From: Halobellus ruber
GTDB taxonomy: Archaea; Halobacteriota; Halobacteria; Halobacteriales; Haloferacaceae
Assembly: GCF_014212355.1 (NCBI RefSeq)
Contig: NZ_JACKXD010000001.1
Coordinates: 395,143 to 459,142 of the forward strand
Direction of reading: 5' to 3'
Length of the DNA stretch: 64,000 nucleotides
Shown here: positions 7,857-16,297 of the stretch, one piece after another
Position numbering within the stretch: position 1 is the stretch's first letter
How the letters are laid out: each line of letters opens with the position of its first letter
The notes under the pieces: generated by a model
The model's input: the letters and a program-made list of their open reading frames with translations, nothing else
What the model was told of the DNA's origin: nothing
Databases searched by the model: none
Position numbers and translations under genes: made by a program

Positions 7857-9107
7857 ATGCCGGCGCTCGGCATCGTCGCCGACGACCTCACCGGGGCGAT
7901 GGACACCGCGGGCGAGGTCGCCACGCGCGGCTACGACACGGCCGTGGTCGCCGTTCCCGACGCGTCGCCGCCCGAGGCGACGGTGGTCGCAGTCAACACC
8001 GACAGCCGGTACTGTCCGCCCGCGGAGGCGGCCGCTGCGGTCCGGCGCGGCGTCGATGCCCTCGGCGCGCCGACCGTCTACAAGAAGATCGACTCGACGC
8101 TCCGGGGGAACGTCGGCACCGAGGTACTCGCAGCGCTGCGGGCCACGGCAGCCGACCTCGCCGTGGTCGCGCCCGCCTTCCCCGCCATCGGCCGTCGGAC
8201 GTGGAATGGCGTCCACCGCGTCGACGGGACGCCCGTCGCCGAAACGGAGTTCGGTACCGACCGGAACGGACCGTCCACCTCGCCCGTTGCCGACCTCTTC
8301 GGGGCGGGGGACCTCCCGGTCGAACGCGTCGACGGGGCTGCTGTCACGGACGGCGCGGATCGCGTCGCGGACCGCTTGGCCGCCACCGTCGAGCGGCACG
8401 ACCGCCCGCCGATCGTCGTGTGTGACGCCCGGACCGACGCGCATCTCGAGGCGATCGCCGCCGCCGGAGCCCGGTTCGACGCCCTGTTCGTCGGCAGCGG
8501 CGGGCTCGCCGGCCACCTTCGCATGGATGCCCGCGTCGACGCCGCTCCGGCACCTCCGGAGTCCGAACCGGGAACGCCGCTCGGCGTCGCCGGGAGCGTC
8601 AGCGCAACGACGCTCGAACAGCTCGCCCGCGTCCCCGAGGCGCACCTGTTCCGGCTCGACCCGATCGGCCTGCTCGACGGCACACCCCGGGCGGCGGCCG
8701 ACGTCGCCGCCCGGCTGGACCGCGGCGTGCCGACCGTCGTCACCGCCGCCACCGACCGCTCCACCGTCGAGGACACCCTCGCCGCAGGTCGCGACCGCGG
8801 CCTGTCGGACGCGGAGATCGGCGATCGGGTCGCCGCGGAGCTGGCTGCGGTCGCGGGCGAGGCCTGCCGGCTCACGCGTCCCGCCGGGCTCTTTCTCACC
8901 GGCGGGGACGTCGCCGTGGCCGGACTCCGCGCGCTCGACGCCACGACGGTCTCGCTGACGGGGACGACGGTCGACGCCGGGATTCCCGTCGGGCGGGTGA
9001 CCGACGGCGAGGTCCCCGGGTTGCCGCTGATAACGAAGGCCGGCGGGGTCGGCGATCGAACGAGCATCATTAACTGCCTCGACGCGCTTGGGGGGTACGA
9101 TGAGTAG
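7857..9107 (+). CDS. Four-carbon acid sugar kinase family protein (DUF1537)
   Basis: 416 residues with the N-terminal domain (LGIVADDLTGAMDTAG; KKIDSTLRGNVG; the VAPAFPAIGR stretch) and the C-terminal nucleotide-binding domain (FLTGGDVA; GIPVG; LPLITKAGGVGD). The family phosphorylates threonate, erythronate and related acids at O4. It overlaps the following PdxA2 gene by 8 bp, the usual pair for conversion of a C4 aldonate to dihydroxyacetone phosphate and CO2. I start it at ATG 7857, which gives the family N-terminus; an ATG 17 codons upstream would add an atypical basic extension. The substrate stereochemistry cannot be told. Confidence 0.88.
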   Translation: MPALGIVADDLTGAMDTAGEVATRGYDTAVVAVPDASPPEATVVAVNTDSRYCPPAEAAAAVRRGVDALGAPTVYKKIDSTLRGNVGTEVLAALRATAADLAVVAPAFPAIGRRTWNGVHRVDGTPVAETEFGTDRNGPSTSPVADLFGAGDLPVERVDGAAVTDGADRVADRLAATVERHDRPPIVVCDARTDAHLEAIAAAGARFDALFVGSGGLAGHLRMDARVDAAPAPPESEPGTPLGVAGSVSATTLEQLARVPEAHLFRLDPIGLLDGTPRAAADVAARLDRGVPTVVTAATDRSTVEDTLAAGRDRGLSDAEIGDRVAAELAAVAGEACRLTRPAGLFLTGGDVAVAGLRALDATTVSLTGTTVDAGIPVGRVTDGEVPGLPLITKAGGVGDRTSIINCLDALGGYDE

Positions 9108-10110
9108 TTCTCAGCCGACCATTGGCGTAACGATGGGTGATCCTGCGGGCATCGGCCCGGAGGTGATCGTGAAGGCGTACCGCCGGCTCCTCGATCTCGG
9201 CCGGCCGATCGTCGTCGGCGACGCCGACGTGCTCGCGGCGGCGACGACGGTGTGTGACTCGGACCTTTCGATCCGGCGCGTCGAGGCCGTGGCCGACGCG
9301 ACGTTCGACCACGACGCGATCCCGGTCCTCGATCTCGACAACGTCGGGACGCTGGCCCGCGGCGAAGTCCGCGAGGAGTACGGGGCCGCCAGCTTGGGGT
9401 ACGTCGAGCGGGCGATCGAACTGGCACAGGCCGGCGAGATCGACGGGCTCACGACCGCCCCGATCAACAAACAGGCGACGAAGCTGGCCGGCAGTACCCA
9501 CGCGGGTCACACGGGGATGCTCGCCGACCGGACCGACACCGACGAGTACGCGATGATGCTCATCGAGTCGGACCTTCGCGTGACACACGTCAGCACGCAC
9601 GTTCCGCTCCGGGAGGCCTGCGAGTTGGTCACGACCGAGAGCGTTCACAGCACCATCCGCCTGACCGCCGAGGCGCTCTCGAATCTGGGGATCGACCGCC
9701 CGACCGTGGGCGTCGCGGGGCTGAACCCCCACGCGAGCGACGGTGGCTTGTTGGGCGACGCGGAGGCGACCGAGATCGAACCGGCCGTCGAGCGCGCCCG
9801 GGGCGAGGGGATCGACGCGGTCGGCCCCGAGTCCCCGGACACGGTGTACGTCCGCGCGGCACGGGGGGAGTTCGACTGCGTGGTTTCGATGTACCACGAC
9901 CAGGGGCACATCCCGATCAAGATGCTCGGGTTCAGCAGCGGCGAGGCCGTCTCCGGCGTCAACGTGACGATCGGACTGCCGATCGTCCGCACCAGCGTCG
10001 ACCACGGGACGGCGTTCGACATCGCGGGCACCGGAGTCGCCTCCGAACGGAGCCTGCTCGACGCGTTCGGCGTCGCGGTCGACATGGCTCGGGCGCGAAC
10101 TGCCGAATAA
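9100..10110 (+). CDS. PdxA2-type 4-phosphoerythronate/threonate dehydrogenase
   Basis: 336 residues of the PdxA family. MGDPAGIGPEV is the N-terminal substrate-binding loop. Metal-binding histidines lie in STHAGHTGML and in SMYHDQGHIPIK, and VDHGTAFDIAG is the typical C-terminal motif. Haloarchaea generally use the PdxS/PdxT route for vitamin B6, and the overlap with the DUF1537 kinase points to the PdxA2 role: oxidising and decarboxylating a 4-phosphoaldonate to dihydroxyacetone phosphate. ATG 9100 overlaps the end of the kinase gene by 8 bp, suggesting translational coupling. Confidence 0.9.
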   Translation: MSSSQPTIGVTMGDPAGIGPEVIVKAYRRLLDLGRPIVVGDADVLAAATTVCDSDLSIRRVEAVADATFDHDAIPVLDLDNVGTLARGEVREEYGAASLGYVERAIELAQAGEIDGLTTAPINKQATKLAGSTHAGHTGMLADRTDTDEYAMMLIESDLRVTHVSTHVPLREACELVTTESVHSTIRLTAEALSNLGIDRPTVGVAGLNPHASDGGLLGDAEATEIEPAVERARGEGIDAVGPESPDTVYVRAARGEFDCVVSMYHDQGHIPIKMLGFSSGEAVSGVNVTIGLPIVRTSVDHGTAFDIAGTGVASERSLLDAFGVAVDMARARTAE

Positions 10111-10433
10111 CCGTTCCGTTCTATGATGAAGAACTCCACTTCCGGCGGATTCCAGTCCCGCAGATCGGATCGACATCGTCGCTCCGACGCTGTGCTCGGG
10201 CCAGCGGCCGCCCCGGATACACCGAACGGGGTTCGGCCGGGATAATCGGCCTCCGTCTCCCGAGCGTCGATCGCCCGGCGTTTCGTCGCTCGCGTCCATC
10301 CATCCCTGCCGACGGAGGGTTCCGGGTGGAGTAACAGGGGTACATCTGTTATTGGCACGTCGAGCTCCGCAACCCTGCCTGTCGTGTCACGCCGGGAAAC
10401 GGACGTGACCCGTTCTCTCTGAAAGAACCGGAT
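10111..10433. other. 323-bp convergent intergenic region
   Basis: It lies between the 3' ends of the PdxA2 and IclR genes. No gene is supported. There is a short inverted repeat TAACAG-8 nt-CTGTTA (10332-10351) and a GGCCG/CGGCC pair near 10229-10245, which could help stop transcription. Nothing else stands out. Confidence 0.5.
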
Positions 10434-11195
10434 TCAGGTGTGGACGCTGTTCAGTTCGATCACGTTCGCCGCGCTGACGACCTTGTCCGGGACCGTCCGC
10501 CCCAGCCTGTCGCCTTTGAGCCGACTCGTCGGCGCGGAGACGCTGATAGCCCCCAGCACCTCCCCGCCCTGTCTGATCGGCGCCGAGACGCAGCGGAGCC
10601 CTTCCAACCGCTCCTCGTCGTCGATGGCGTACCCCCGCTCGCGGATCGCCGCCAACTCCTCTCTGAGTTCCTCGGGATCCGTGATCGAGTGTGGCGTCAG
10701 CGCCGGCAGCGGCCGATCCGCGATGATCCGGTCGACCCGGTCGTCGTCCATAAACGCCAGCATCGACTTGCCGAGGGCGGTAGTGTTCATCGCCGCCCGC
10801 TCGCCCGCGTGGATGTCCAGGTGGACGGATTGCGAGCCCCGGGACCGGTAGAGGTAGACGCAGTGGCCGTGTTCCTCGACCGCGATGTTGACGAGTTCGC
10901 CGGTCTCCTCCGCCAGCGCGTCGACCTCGGGCTTTCCCATCCTGTACAGCGTCATCTTGTTCCGCCGGTAGCCGCCCATTTCGAGGAACCGAAGCCCCAG
11001 GGAGTAGCCCTGCTCACCCTTGATGACGTAATCGTGCTCCTCGAGCGTGCTCAGGTGGTTGTGGATCACGCTCTTGGAGGTGTCGAGCCGCTCGGCCAGC
11101 TCGGTCACGCCCGCCCAATCGAGCTGTTTGAGTGCCTGAATGATCTCGAGCGTCCGGGCGGTGGCTTTCACCGGGTGTTTGGCTTCTTCCCCCAT
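10434..11195 (-). CDS. IclR-family transcriptional regulator
   Basis: 253 residues. The N-terminal winged helix-turn-helix (about 10-65, with WAGVTELAERLDTSKSVIHNH) is followed by an IclR effector domain with GERAAMNTTALGKSMLAF and YAIDDEERLEGLRCVSAPI. Such proteins sense small acids or sugars. It is encoded between the C4-acid genes and the ABC transporter and is the only classical DNA-binding regulator in the cluster, so it is the likely local regulator. A GTATAAC box sits about 24-30 bp before the start, and a perfect palindrome lies further upstream, consistent with autoregulation. Confidence 0.92.
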   Translation of the reverse strand: MGEEAKHPVKATARTLEIIQALKQLDWAGVTELAERLDTSKSVIHNHLSTLEEHDYVIKGEQGYSLGLRFLEMGGYRRNKMTLYRMGKPEVDALAEETGELVNIAVEEHGHCVYLYRSRGSQSVHLDIHAGERAAMNTTALGKSMLAFMDDDRVDRIIADRPLPALTPHSITDPEELREELAAIRERGYAIDDEERLEGLRCVSAPIRQGGEVLGAISVSAPTSRLKGDRLGRTVPDKVVSAANVIELNSVHT

Positions 11196-11251
11196 ACCAC
11201 CGACATTCGGAGTGGGACGTATAACTCTTTCTTCGATGTAGAACGGTCATT

Positions 11252-11265
11252 CGATTCTGGAATCG
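11252..11265. promoter_or_regulatory. Palindromic operator candidate upstream of the IclR gene
   Basis: CGATTC-TG-GAATCG is a perfect 6+2+6 inverted repeat. It lies about 27 bp upstream of the TATA-like box at 11219-11225 (minus strand), in the 229-bp gap between the IclR gene and the ABC ATPase gene. A GGAATTCC palindrome (16081-16088) lies close to the TATA box of the binding-protein gene and may be a related half-site arrangement; that relation is inference. Confidence 0.4.
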
Positions 11266-11424
11266 GACCTTCGACCACCGAAAGCGTGGAAATCAGCTTC
11301 TCGGGCCCGGTTCGGCGTGTTTGGCATCATAGAATCTCGTATGGTGTCCGTTAAAAAGCCACGCGATGCGCCCTCGCCATACGCCAGAGAGAGTACCTGG
11401 TCGCCGCGGGCCCGGTGCGGCCCG

Positions 11425-12528
11425 TCAGTTGAGGCGTTCCGCGTCCTCTGCGACGCCGTCGAACAGGTGGAGGTTGGTGTGGTCGAACGCGAGGTATCCC
11501 TCCATCCCCTCGGTCAGCGTCCCGGAGTTGACCTCGGCCGTGACGTCGTGGCCCTCCGGGGTGGTACACCGGACGATGTCCTCGGTTCCGATCTTTTCGA
11601 CGACGTTGACGGTCGCCGGGACTGACAGTCCACTCTCCGGCTCGGTCTCGGCCCACGTGAGCCGCTGTGGCCGGATGCAGACCGCGAGCCGCGTTCCGGT
11701 CGCCGCACGCAGCGGCGCAGCCGCCTCGCCCGACAGCTCGAAGGTCCGTTCGCCGGAATCGAGGACGGCCGTGTCGCCCTCCCACGAGAGGTCACAGTCG
11801 AACCGGTTGATCTGCGGCGACCCGATGAACATCGCCACGAAGAGCGTCTGCGGACGGCTGAACACCTCGTCGGGGTCGCCGAACTGGACGACGTTCCCGT
11901 TGTTCATCACCACGAGGTCGTCGCCCATCGTCATCGCCTCCTCCTGGTCGTGGGTGACGTGGATCATCGTTACCCCGAACTCCTGCTGGAGCTGGACCAC
12001 GTCGGCACGGAGCTGGCGTTTGAGCAGTTCGTCGAGGTCGCTGAACGGCTCGTCCATCAGGAACACCTCCGGCCGACGGACGAGGGCGCGGGCCAAGGCG
12101 ACGCGCTGCTGTTGACCGCCCGAGAGGTCGGTGATCTTCTTGTCGATGAAGTCGGCGCAGTTCGTGACCTCCGCGGCCTCCTGAACCGCCTCCTCGATCT
12201 CGGCGTCGCTGTACCCCTTCTCCGCGCGAAGCGGGAAGGCGACGTTCTCCTTCCCGGTCATGTGCGGGTACAGCGCGAGGTCCTGGAACACCATCGAGAT
12301 GTCCCGTTCCTGCGGCGGGCGGTCGGTGATGTCGACGCCGTCGAAGGAGATGCTCCCCTCGGTCGGGGTCTCGAGCCCCGCAACCGAGCGCAGGGTCGTC
12401 GTCTTCCCGCACCCCGACGGGCCGACGAGGACGGTGAGGTTTCCGTCCTCGATGTCCAACGAGATGTCGTTCGTCGCGACGATCGAGCCGTATCGCTTCG
12501 TCAGATTGTCTATTTCTACTTTCGCCAT
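11425..12528 (-). CDS. Sugar ABC transporter ATP-binding protein (CUT1/UgpC type)
   Basis: 367 residues. Walker A GPSGCGKTT is at 36-44, the Q-loop is in SMVFQDLALYPHMTG, the signature is LSGGQQQR, Walker B is VFLMDEPFSDLD, and the switch His is in MIHVTHDQEEAMTMGD. The C-terminal third is the OB-like regulatory domain of the MalK/UgpC family. It energises the two permeases encoded immediately upstream on the same strand (2 bp from the second). It is the last gene of the transporter operon. Confidence 0.93.
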   Translation of the reverse strand: MAKVEIDNLTKRYGSIVATNDISLDIEDGNLTVLVGPSGCGKTTTLRSVAGLETPTEGSISFDGVDITDRPPQERDISMVFQDLALYPHMTGKENVAFPLRAEKGYSDAEIEEAVQEAAEVTNCADFIDKKITDLSGGQQQRVALARALVRRPEVFLMDEPFSDLDELLKRQLRADVVQLQQEFGVTMIHVTHDQEEAMTMGDDLVVMNNGNVVQFGDPDEVFSRPQTLFVAMFIGSPQINRFDCDLSWEGDTAVLDSGERTFELSGEAAAPLRAATGTRLAVCIRPQRLTWAETEPESGLSVPATVNVVEKIGTEDIVRCTTPEGHDVTAEVNSGTLTEGMEGYLAFDHTNLHLFDGVAEDAERLN

Positions 12529-12530
12529 TG

Positions 12531-13367
12531 TTAGATGTCGGTCATACCCAGGGTCATCCCTTCGATGATGTTGTCCCGGAACGCGATGAGGATCAGCGTC
12601 GGCGGCGTCGCCACCAACGTCGCCATCGCCATAATGTTGTTCCACTGGATCTGGTTCGATTCGATGAGCGTCGGGATGATGGTTGTGTACGTCGAAGTGT
12701 TGTTCCCGGTGATGATCCACGCGAAGAGGAACTCGTTCCACGCAAAGACCCACGCGAGCATCATCGTCGCCACCAGTCCCGGCCGGACCAGCGGGAAGAC
12801 CACCTTCCGGAACGTCTGGAATCTGGAGTAGCCGTCGACGAACGCCGCCTCCTCGAACGACGCCGGGATCTTGTCGAAGAAATCCCGCATCAGCCACGTC
12901 GTCAGCGGGAGGTTGAACGTCAGGTACAGCAGTATCAGTCCGATCAGCGTGTCCTGGAGCCCGAGCCGACCGTAAATGAAGAAGATCGGTAGCACCACCG
13001 CGACCGGCGGGAACATCCGTGTCGAGAGCAGCCAGAACGACACGTGACCCCCCGGATCGACCCAGCTGAACCGCGAGAACGCATACCCCGCCAGCGACCC
13101 CAGGATCACCGAGAGGATCGTCGTCCCGGAAGCGATGATCAGGCTGTTGAGGATGGCGTCGATCGCTCGGGAGTTCGAGAGCACCCACACGAACGCGTCG
13201 AGCTGGAACCCCTTCGGGTACAGCGTCGGCGGGAACGTCCCGATCTGACCCAGCGGCTTGAACGCCGTGTTGAGCGTCCAATAAATGGGGAACCCCACGA
13301 ACAGCGTGTACACGACGAGGAGCCCTCGTCCCGCCCACTTGAACCCGTTCGCTTTGGCGGTGCTCAT
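12531..13367 (-). CDS. Sugar ABC transporter permease (MalG-like)
   Basis: 278 residues with six predicted membrane segments. The EAA-loop stretch SFEEAAFVDGYSRFQTFRKV contacts the ATPase. Size and order match the second permease of CUT1 importers. ATG 13367 overlaps the stop of the preceding permease gene by 4 bp; a longer in-frame extension into that gene is not credible. Confidence 0.93.
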   Translation of the reverse strand: MSTAKANGFKWAGRGLLVVYTLFVGFPIYWTLNTAFKPLGQIGTFPPTLYPKGFQLDAFVWVLSNSRAIDAILNSLIIASGTTILSVILGSLAGYAFSRFSWVDPGGHVSFWLLSTRMFPPVAVVLPIFFIYGRLGLQDTLIGLILLYLTFNLPLTTWLMRDFFDKIPASFEEAAFVDGYSRFQTFRKVVFPLVRPGLVATMMLAWVFAWNEFLFAWIITGNNTSTYTTIIPTLIESNQIQWNNIMAMATLVATPPTLILIAFRDNIIEGMTLGMTDI

Positions 13368-14299
13368 GCCGATCCCTCCGTGTTCATAAACCGCCAGAAC
13401 AGCAACATCGTGACGATCGACCCCAACCCAATGACCCACGTCAGCGCCGCCGCCCGGCCGATGTTGAACGAACTGAACCCGACGATGTACGTGTAGAACG
13501 TCGGTAGTTCGGTCTGTGTCCCCGGACCGCCGCGGGTCATAATGAACAGCTTATCGAAGAACTTGTACGCGTCCATAAACCGAAGGATGAACGCGATCGC
13601 GATGAGCGTCCGCAACTGCGGGAGCGTGATGCGCCGGAACTGCATCCACCGGGAGGCGCCGTTGACGCGGGCGGCCTCGTACATCGACTCGGGGATGCTC
13701 GCACGGCCGCCGTAGATGATCAAAAGCGGGAGCCCGACCCACTGCCAGGTGTCGGCGATCATCAGCGACGTCAGCCCCAGCCACCGCGACTGGAGCCACG
13801 GCAGCCCCCCGCTTCCGAACATCCCGAGGATCCCGTTGACCGCGCCGCCGCCCGGCAGAAAGAGGAGCTGCCAGATGCGCCCCGCGACGAGCGGCGCGAT
13901 CATCATCGGTACGGCGAACAGCGTGAGCAACCCGATCCGGACGCTCCGGCGTTCGACGTAGTTGTACAGCGCAAGCGCCAGCGCCGTCCCGAGCAGCACC
14001 TGGATGGTGACGCCGACACCGCCGTAGAACACGAAGTTGGCCACGGAGTTCCAGAACCGGCCGTCGTTGAACAGCCAGACGAAGTTCTCGACCCCGGTGA
14101 ACGTCGGTTCCTGGTAGGTGATCGACGCGGGCGTCCATCGGTTGAAACTCAGCCACAGCGACCACAACATCGGGCCGATGGTGACCAGAAACACCGTCAC
14201 CAGGGCCGGCCCGACCAACAGCAACGGGGTGAGCTTCTCACGCCGAATCGGGATCCGTACCGCGATACGTTCTTGCAGCGAGTCTCGTATCGTGCTCAT
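13364..14299 (-). CDS. Sugar ABC transporter permease (MalF-like)
   Basis: 311 residues, six membrane segments, and an EAA loop in PESMYEAARVNGASRWMQFR. It is the first permease of the importer and follows the binding-protein gene by 64 bp. I use ATG 14299 (MSTIRDSLQE); the upstream in-frame start would add only eight residues and lies in the intergenic space. Confidence 0.92.
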   Translation of the reverse strand: MSTIRDSLQERIAVRIPIRREKLTPLLLVGPALVTVFLVTIGPMLWSLWLSFNRWTPASITYQEPTFTGVENFVWLFNDGRFWNSVANFVFYGGVGVTIQVLLGTALALALYNYVERRSVRIGLLTLFAVPMMIAPLVAGRIWQLLFLPGGGAVNGILGMFGSGGLPWLQSRWLGLTSLMIADTWQWVGLPLLIIYGGRASIPESMYEAARVNGASRWMQFRRITLPQLRTLIAIAFILRFMDAYKFFDKLFIMTRGGPGTQTELPTFYTYIVGFSSFNIGRAAALTWVIGLGSIVTMLLFWRFMNTEGSA

Positions 14300-14363
14300 A
14301 TGAATTAGCGCGTTTGCTACCAATACCCACGTCGGATAAGAAGTTTGCGCCGCGGAATCAGCT

Positions 14364-16043
14364 TCAGACGTAATCGAGGTCGCGGGCCGTCTCGAGGAAT
14401 TTCATATACTGCTCGCGCTGTGATTCACGCCCGAGCGTCTCGACCGTCTCCCGCCACTTCTCCGCGGCGTTATCGAGGGCCTCCTGCGGCGACTCCTCGC
14501 CGGTGAGGGCCCGCTGGATGTGGATCGACAGGTCGTTGGTGTACTGGGTCGCCCCCGGCCACTGCGGCTGTGGGAACCCGTTCTCCATGTTCGTCTGTCC
14601 GGCTCGGATGTGCTGCAGGGCCTGTTCCTGGGCGCTGATCCCGCCGACGTAGTCGGTGTCGGGCGAGAAGATCGGCGGGTTCTCCGGGAACCCCTCGCCG
14701 GTCCCCCGAAGCGGGTTGGACTGGGTGTAGAACTGCGCGGCCTCCTCGTCGTAGTGGGCCTCGTTCGACGGGTCCAGTCCGGTGAACGGATCGGCGACTG
14801 CCTGGGTCAGCACGGGGTCGCGGGCCAACCGGAGGATCGCGTAGAAGGCGGCGTCCTTCCGCTCCTGTGGGAGGCTCGCGGGGATGGAGTACAGCCGGTT
14901 GTACAGCATCATCGCGTTCCGCCGGATGCTGCCGTCGTCCTGCTCCCATCCGGGGATCGCCGCCGACCGCTGGTCGCCGACGACCGGGAAGTCCCCGCGG
15001 GCGGTGAACTCCGTGAGGTCGATCCACCACACCGACATCACGACGTTGCCCTGCTGCCACTGGTTGACGGTCTCGGCGATGCCGAACTGCGCCGACCCCT
15101 CGGGGGCGTAGTCGATCGTCTCGACCATGTTCTCCAGGGCTTCGACGGCCGGATCGGAGTTGATCTGCGGCTCCATCTCCTCGTCGAAGTAGATGACGCC
15201 CTTCGAGGCCGCACGGTCCATCCACCACCCGAAATTGAACGGCCGGGCGCCGTACACCTGCGTGCCGTACACGCCGTCCTCGGTGTTCTCGGTGAAGTAC
15301 TCCGCAACCTGGTTGAACTCGGGCCAGGTCTGCGGCACCCGGAGCTCCTGGCCGTACTCCTCCTGATACTGTTCCTGGTGGGTCTCGTCTTGGAAGTACG
15401 ACGGCCGGTAGAACAGGTTGTGGATGTCGCCGTCAATGGGTAGCGCGACGGTGTCGCCGTCGAACTCCATATAGAACCGCCTGTAGGGCTCGATGATGCT
15501 GTCGAGGTACTCCTCGACGCCCTCGTACTGTGCCAGGTAGTCGTCAAGGGGCTCGAAGATGTCCCGGGCCTGGAAGTCACCCAGGTACAGCGGGATATTC
15601 AACACGATGTCGTAGGGGACCTCGCCGCCGCCGATGAGGTCCGAATTCAGCGACGAGTAGTAGTTGCCCGCCGGCAAGGTTTGCCCGTCGTTGAACGTCA
15701 GGTTGGTCTCCTCCTCGATCAGCGGGCCGAACATCGCGTACAGCGGCCCCGCCGAGTTGTCGGTCGTCCACCTGAGTTCGATCTCCTCGAACGTCTCGGG
15801 ATCCTCGATGGGGAACGGGCGCGTCTCCATATCGCCGCCGCCGCCGTCGCCGCCGCCACCGCCGTCGCCGTCGCCGCCGCCACCGCCGTCGCCGCCGCCA
15901 CCGCCACCGCCGTCGCCGGTGTTACACCCGGCGAGCCCGGCCATCCCGGCGCCCAACCCGCCGCCGAAGTATTTCATCAACTGGCGGCGGTTCATCCCGA
16001 ACGGTAACTCCGCCTCAGGGGTTTTGCCATCAAAGTCTGGCAT
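14364..16043 (-). CDS. Extracellular sugar-binding lipoprotein of the ABC importer
   Basis: 559 residues. The N-terminus carries a Tat motif (RR at 19-20, RRQLMKYF) and a lipobox ending at C40 (GLAGC), so it is exported folded and lipid-anchored. Residues about 41-71 are a Gly/Asp linker of GGGGGD-like units, followed by a solute-binding protein of the family 1 type. It is larger than most such proteins, in line with an oligosaccharide or large sugar-acid ligand, though the ligand is unknown. ATG 16043 is supported by a TATA box (16064-16073) at leaderless distance. Confidence 0.9.
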   Translation of the reverse strand: MPDFDGKTPEAELPFGMNRRQLMKYFGGGLGAGMAGLAGCNTGDGGGGGGGDGGGGGDGDGGGGGDGGGGDMETRPFPIEDPETFEEIELRWTTDNSAGPLYAMFGPLIEEETNLTFNDGQTLPAGNYYSSLNSDLIGGGEVPYDIVLNIPLYLGDFQARDIFEPLDDYLAQYEGVEEYLDSIIEPYRRFYMEFDGDTVALPIDGDIHNLFYRPSYFQDETHQEQYQEEYGQELRVPQTWPEFNQVAEYFTENTEDGVYGTQVYGARPFNFGWWMDRAASKGVIYFDEEMEPQINSDPAVEALENMVETIDYAPEGSAQFGIAETVNQWQQGNVVMSVWWIDLTEFTARGDFPVVGDQRSAAIPGWEQDDGSIRRNAMMLYNRLYSIPASLPQERKDAAFYAILRLARDPVLTQAVADPFTGLDPSNEAHYDEEAAQFYTQSNPLRGTGEGFPENPPIFSPDTDYVGGISAQEQALQHIRAGQTNMENGFPQPQWPGATQYTNDLSIHIQRALTGEESPQEALDNAAEKWRETVETLGRESQREQYMKFLETARDLDYV

Positions 16044-16063
16044 AGACTGGTAGTGCGGAGGAT

Positions 16064-16073
16064 GATATAAAAA
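16064..16073 (-). promoter_or_regulatory. TATA box of the ABC transporter operon
   Basis: On the minus strand the sequence is TTTTTATATC, 21-30 bp upstream of the ATG at 16043. It is the strongest TATA element in the cluster, consistent with the high expression needed for a binding protein. Confidence 0.7.
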
Positions 16074-16123
16074 CATTTTGGGAATTCCGATGGTTATTCA
16101 CGACGATTTCGACACGGGAATCG

Positions 16124-16169
16124 GGTCACACCGACTCCCCGCGCGGACGACCCGCGGGTCGGTGTGACC
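16124..16169. promoter_or_regulatory. 46-bp palindrome in the divergent promoter region
   Basis: Perfect 12-bp arms GGTCACACCGAC (16124-16135) and GTCGGTGTGACC (16158-16169) flank a 22-nt GC-rich spacer that itself can pair (CCGCG with CGCGG). It lies between the divergent ABC operon and the second dehydratase gene, about 80 bp from one start and 130 bp from the other. It could be an operator shared by both promoters or a structured terminator-like element. Confidence 0.55.
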
Positions 16170-16268
16170 GCCTCGACGAGGATAGGGCCAACCCGCCCTC
16201 TGGCCGGGTCGTGGGGTCGACGGCAGGTGTCCCCTCGGATCTCCCGGCGCGGCGATCCCCGGCGAAGA

Positions 16269-16276
16269 TTTATATT
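16269..16276 (+). promoter_or_regulatory. TATA box of the second acid-sugar dehydratase gene
   Basis: TTTATATT is 22-29 bp before the ATG at 16298. This supports that ATG and rejects the longer in-frame start at 16211. Confidence 0.7.
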
Positions 16277-16297
16277 CTCCGTCCGGGATGTGCCGCT

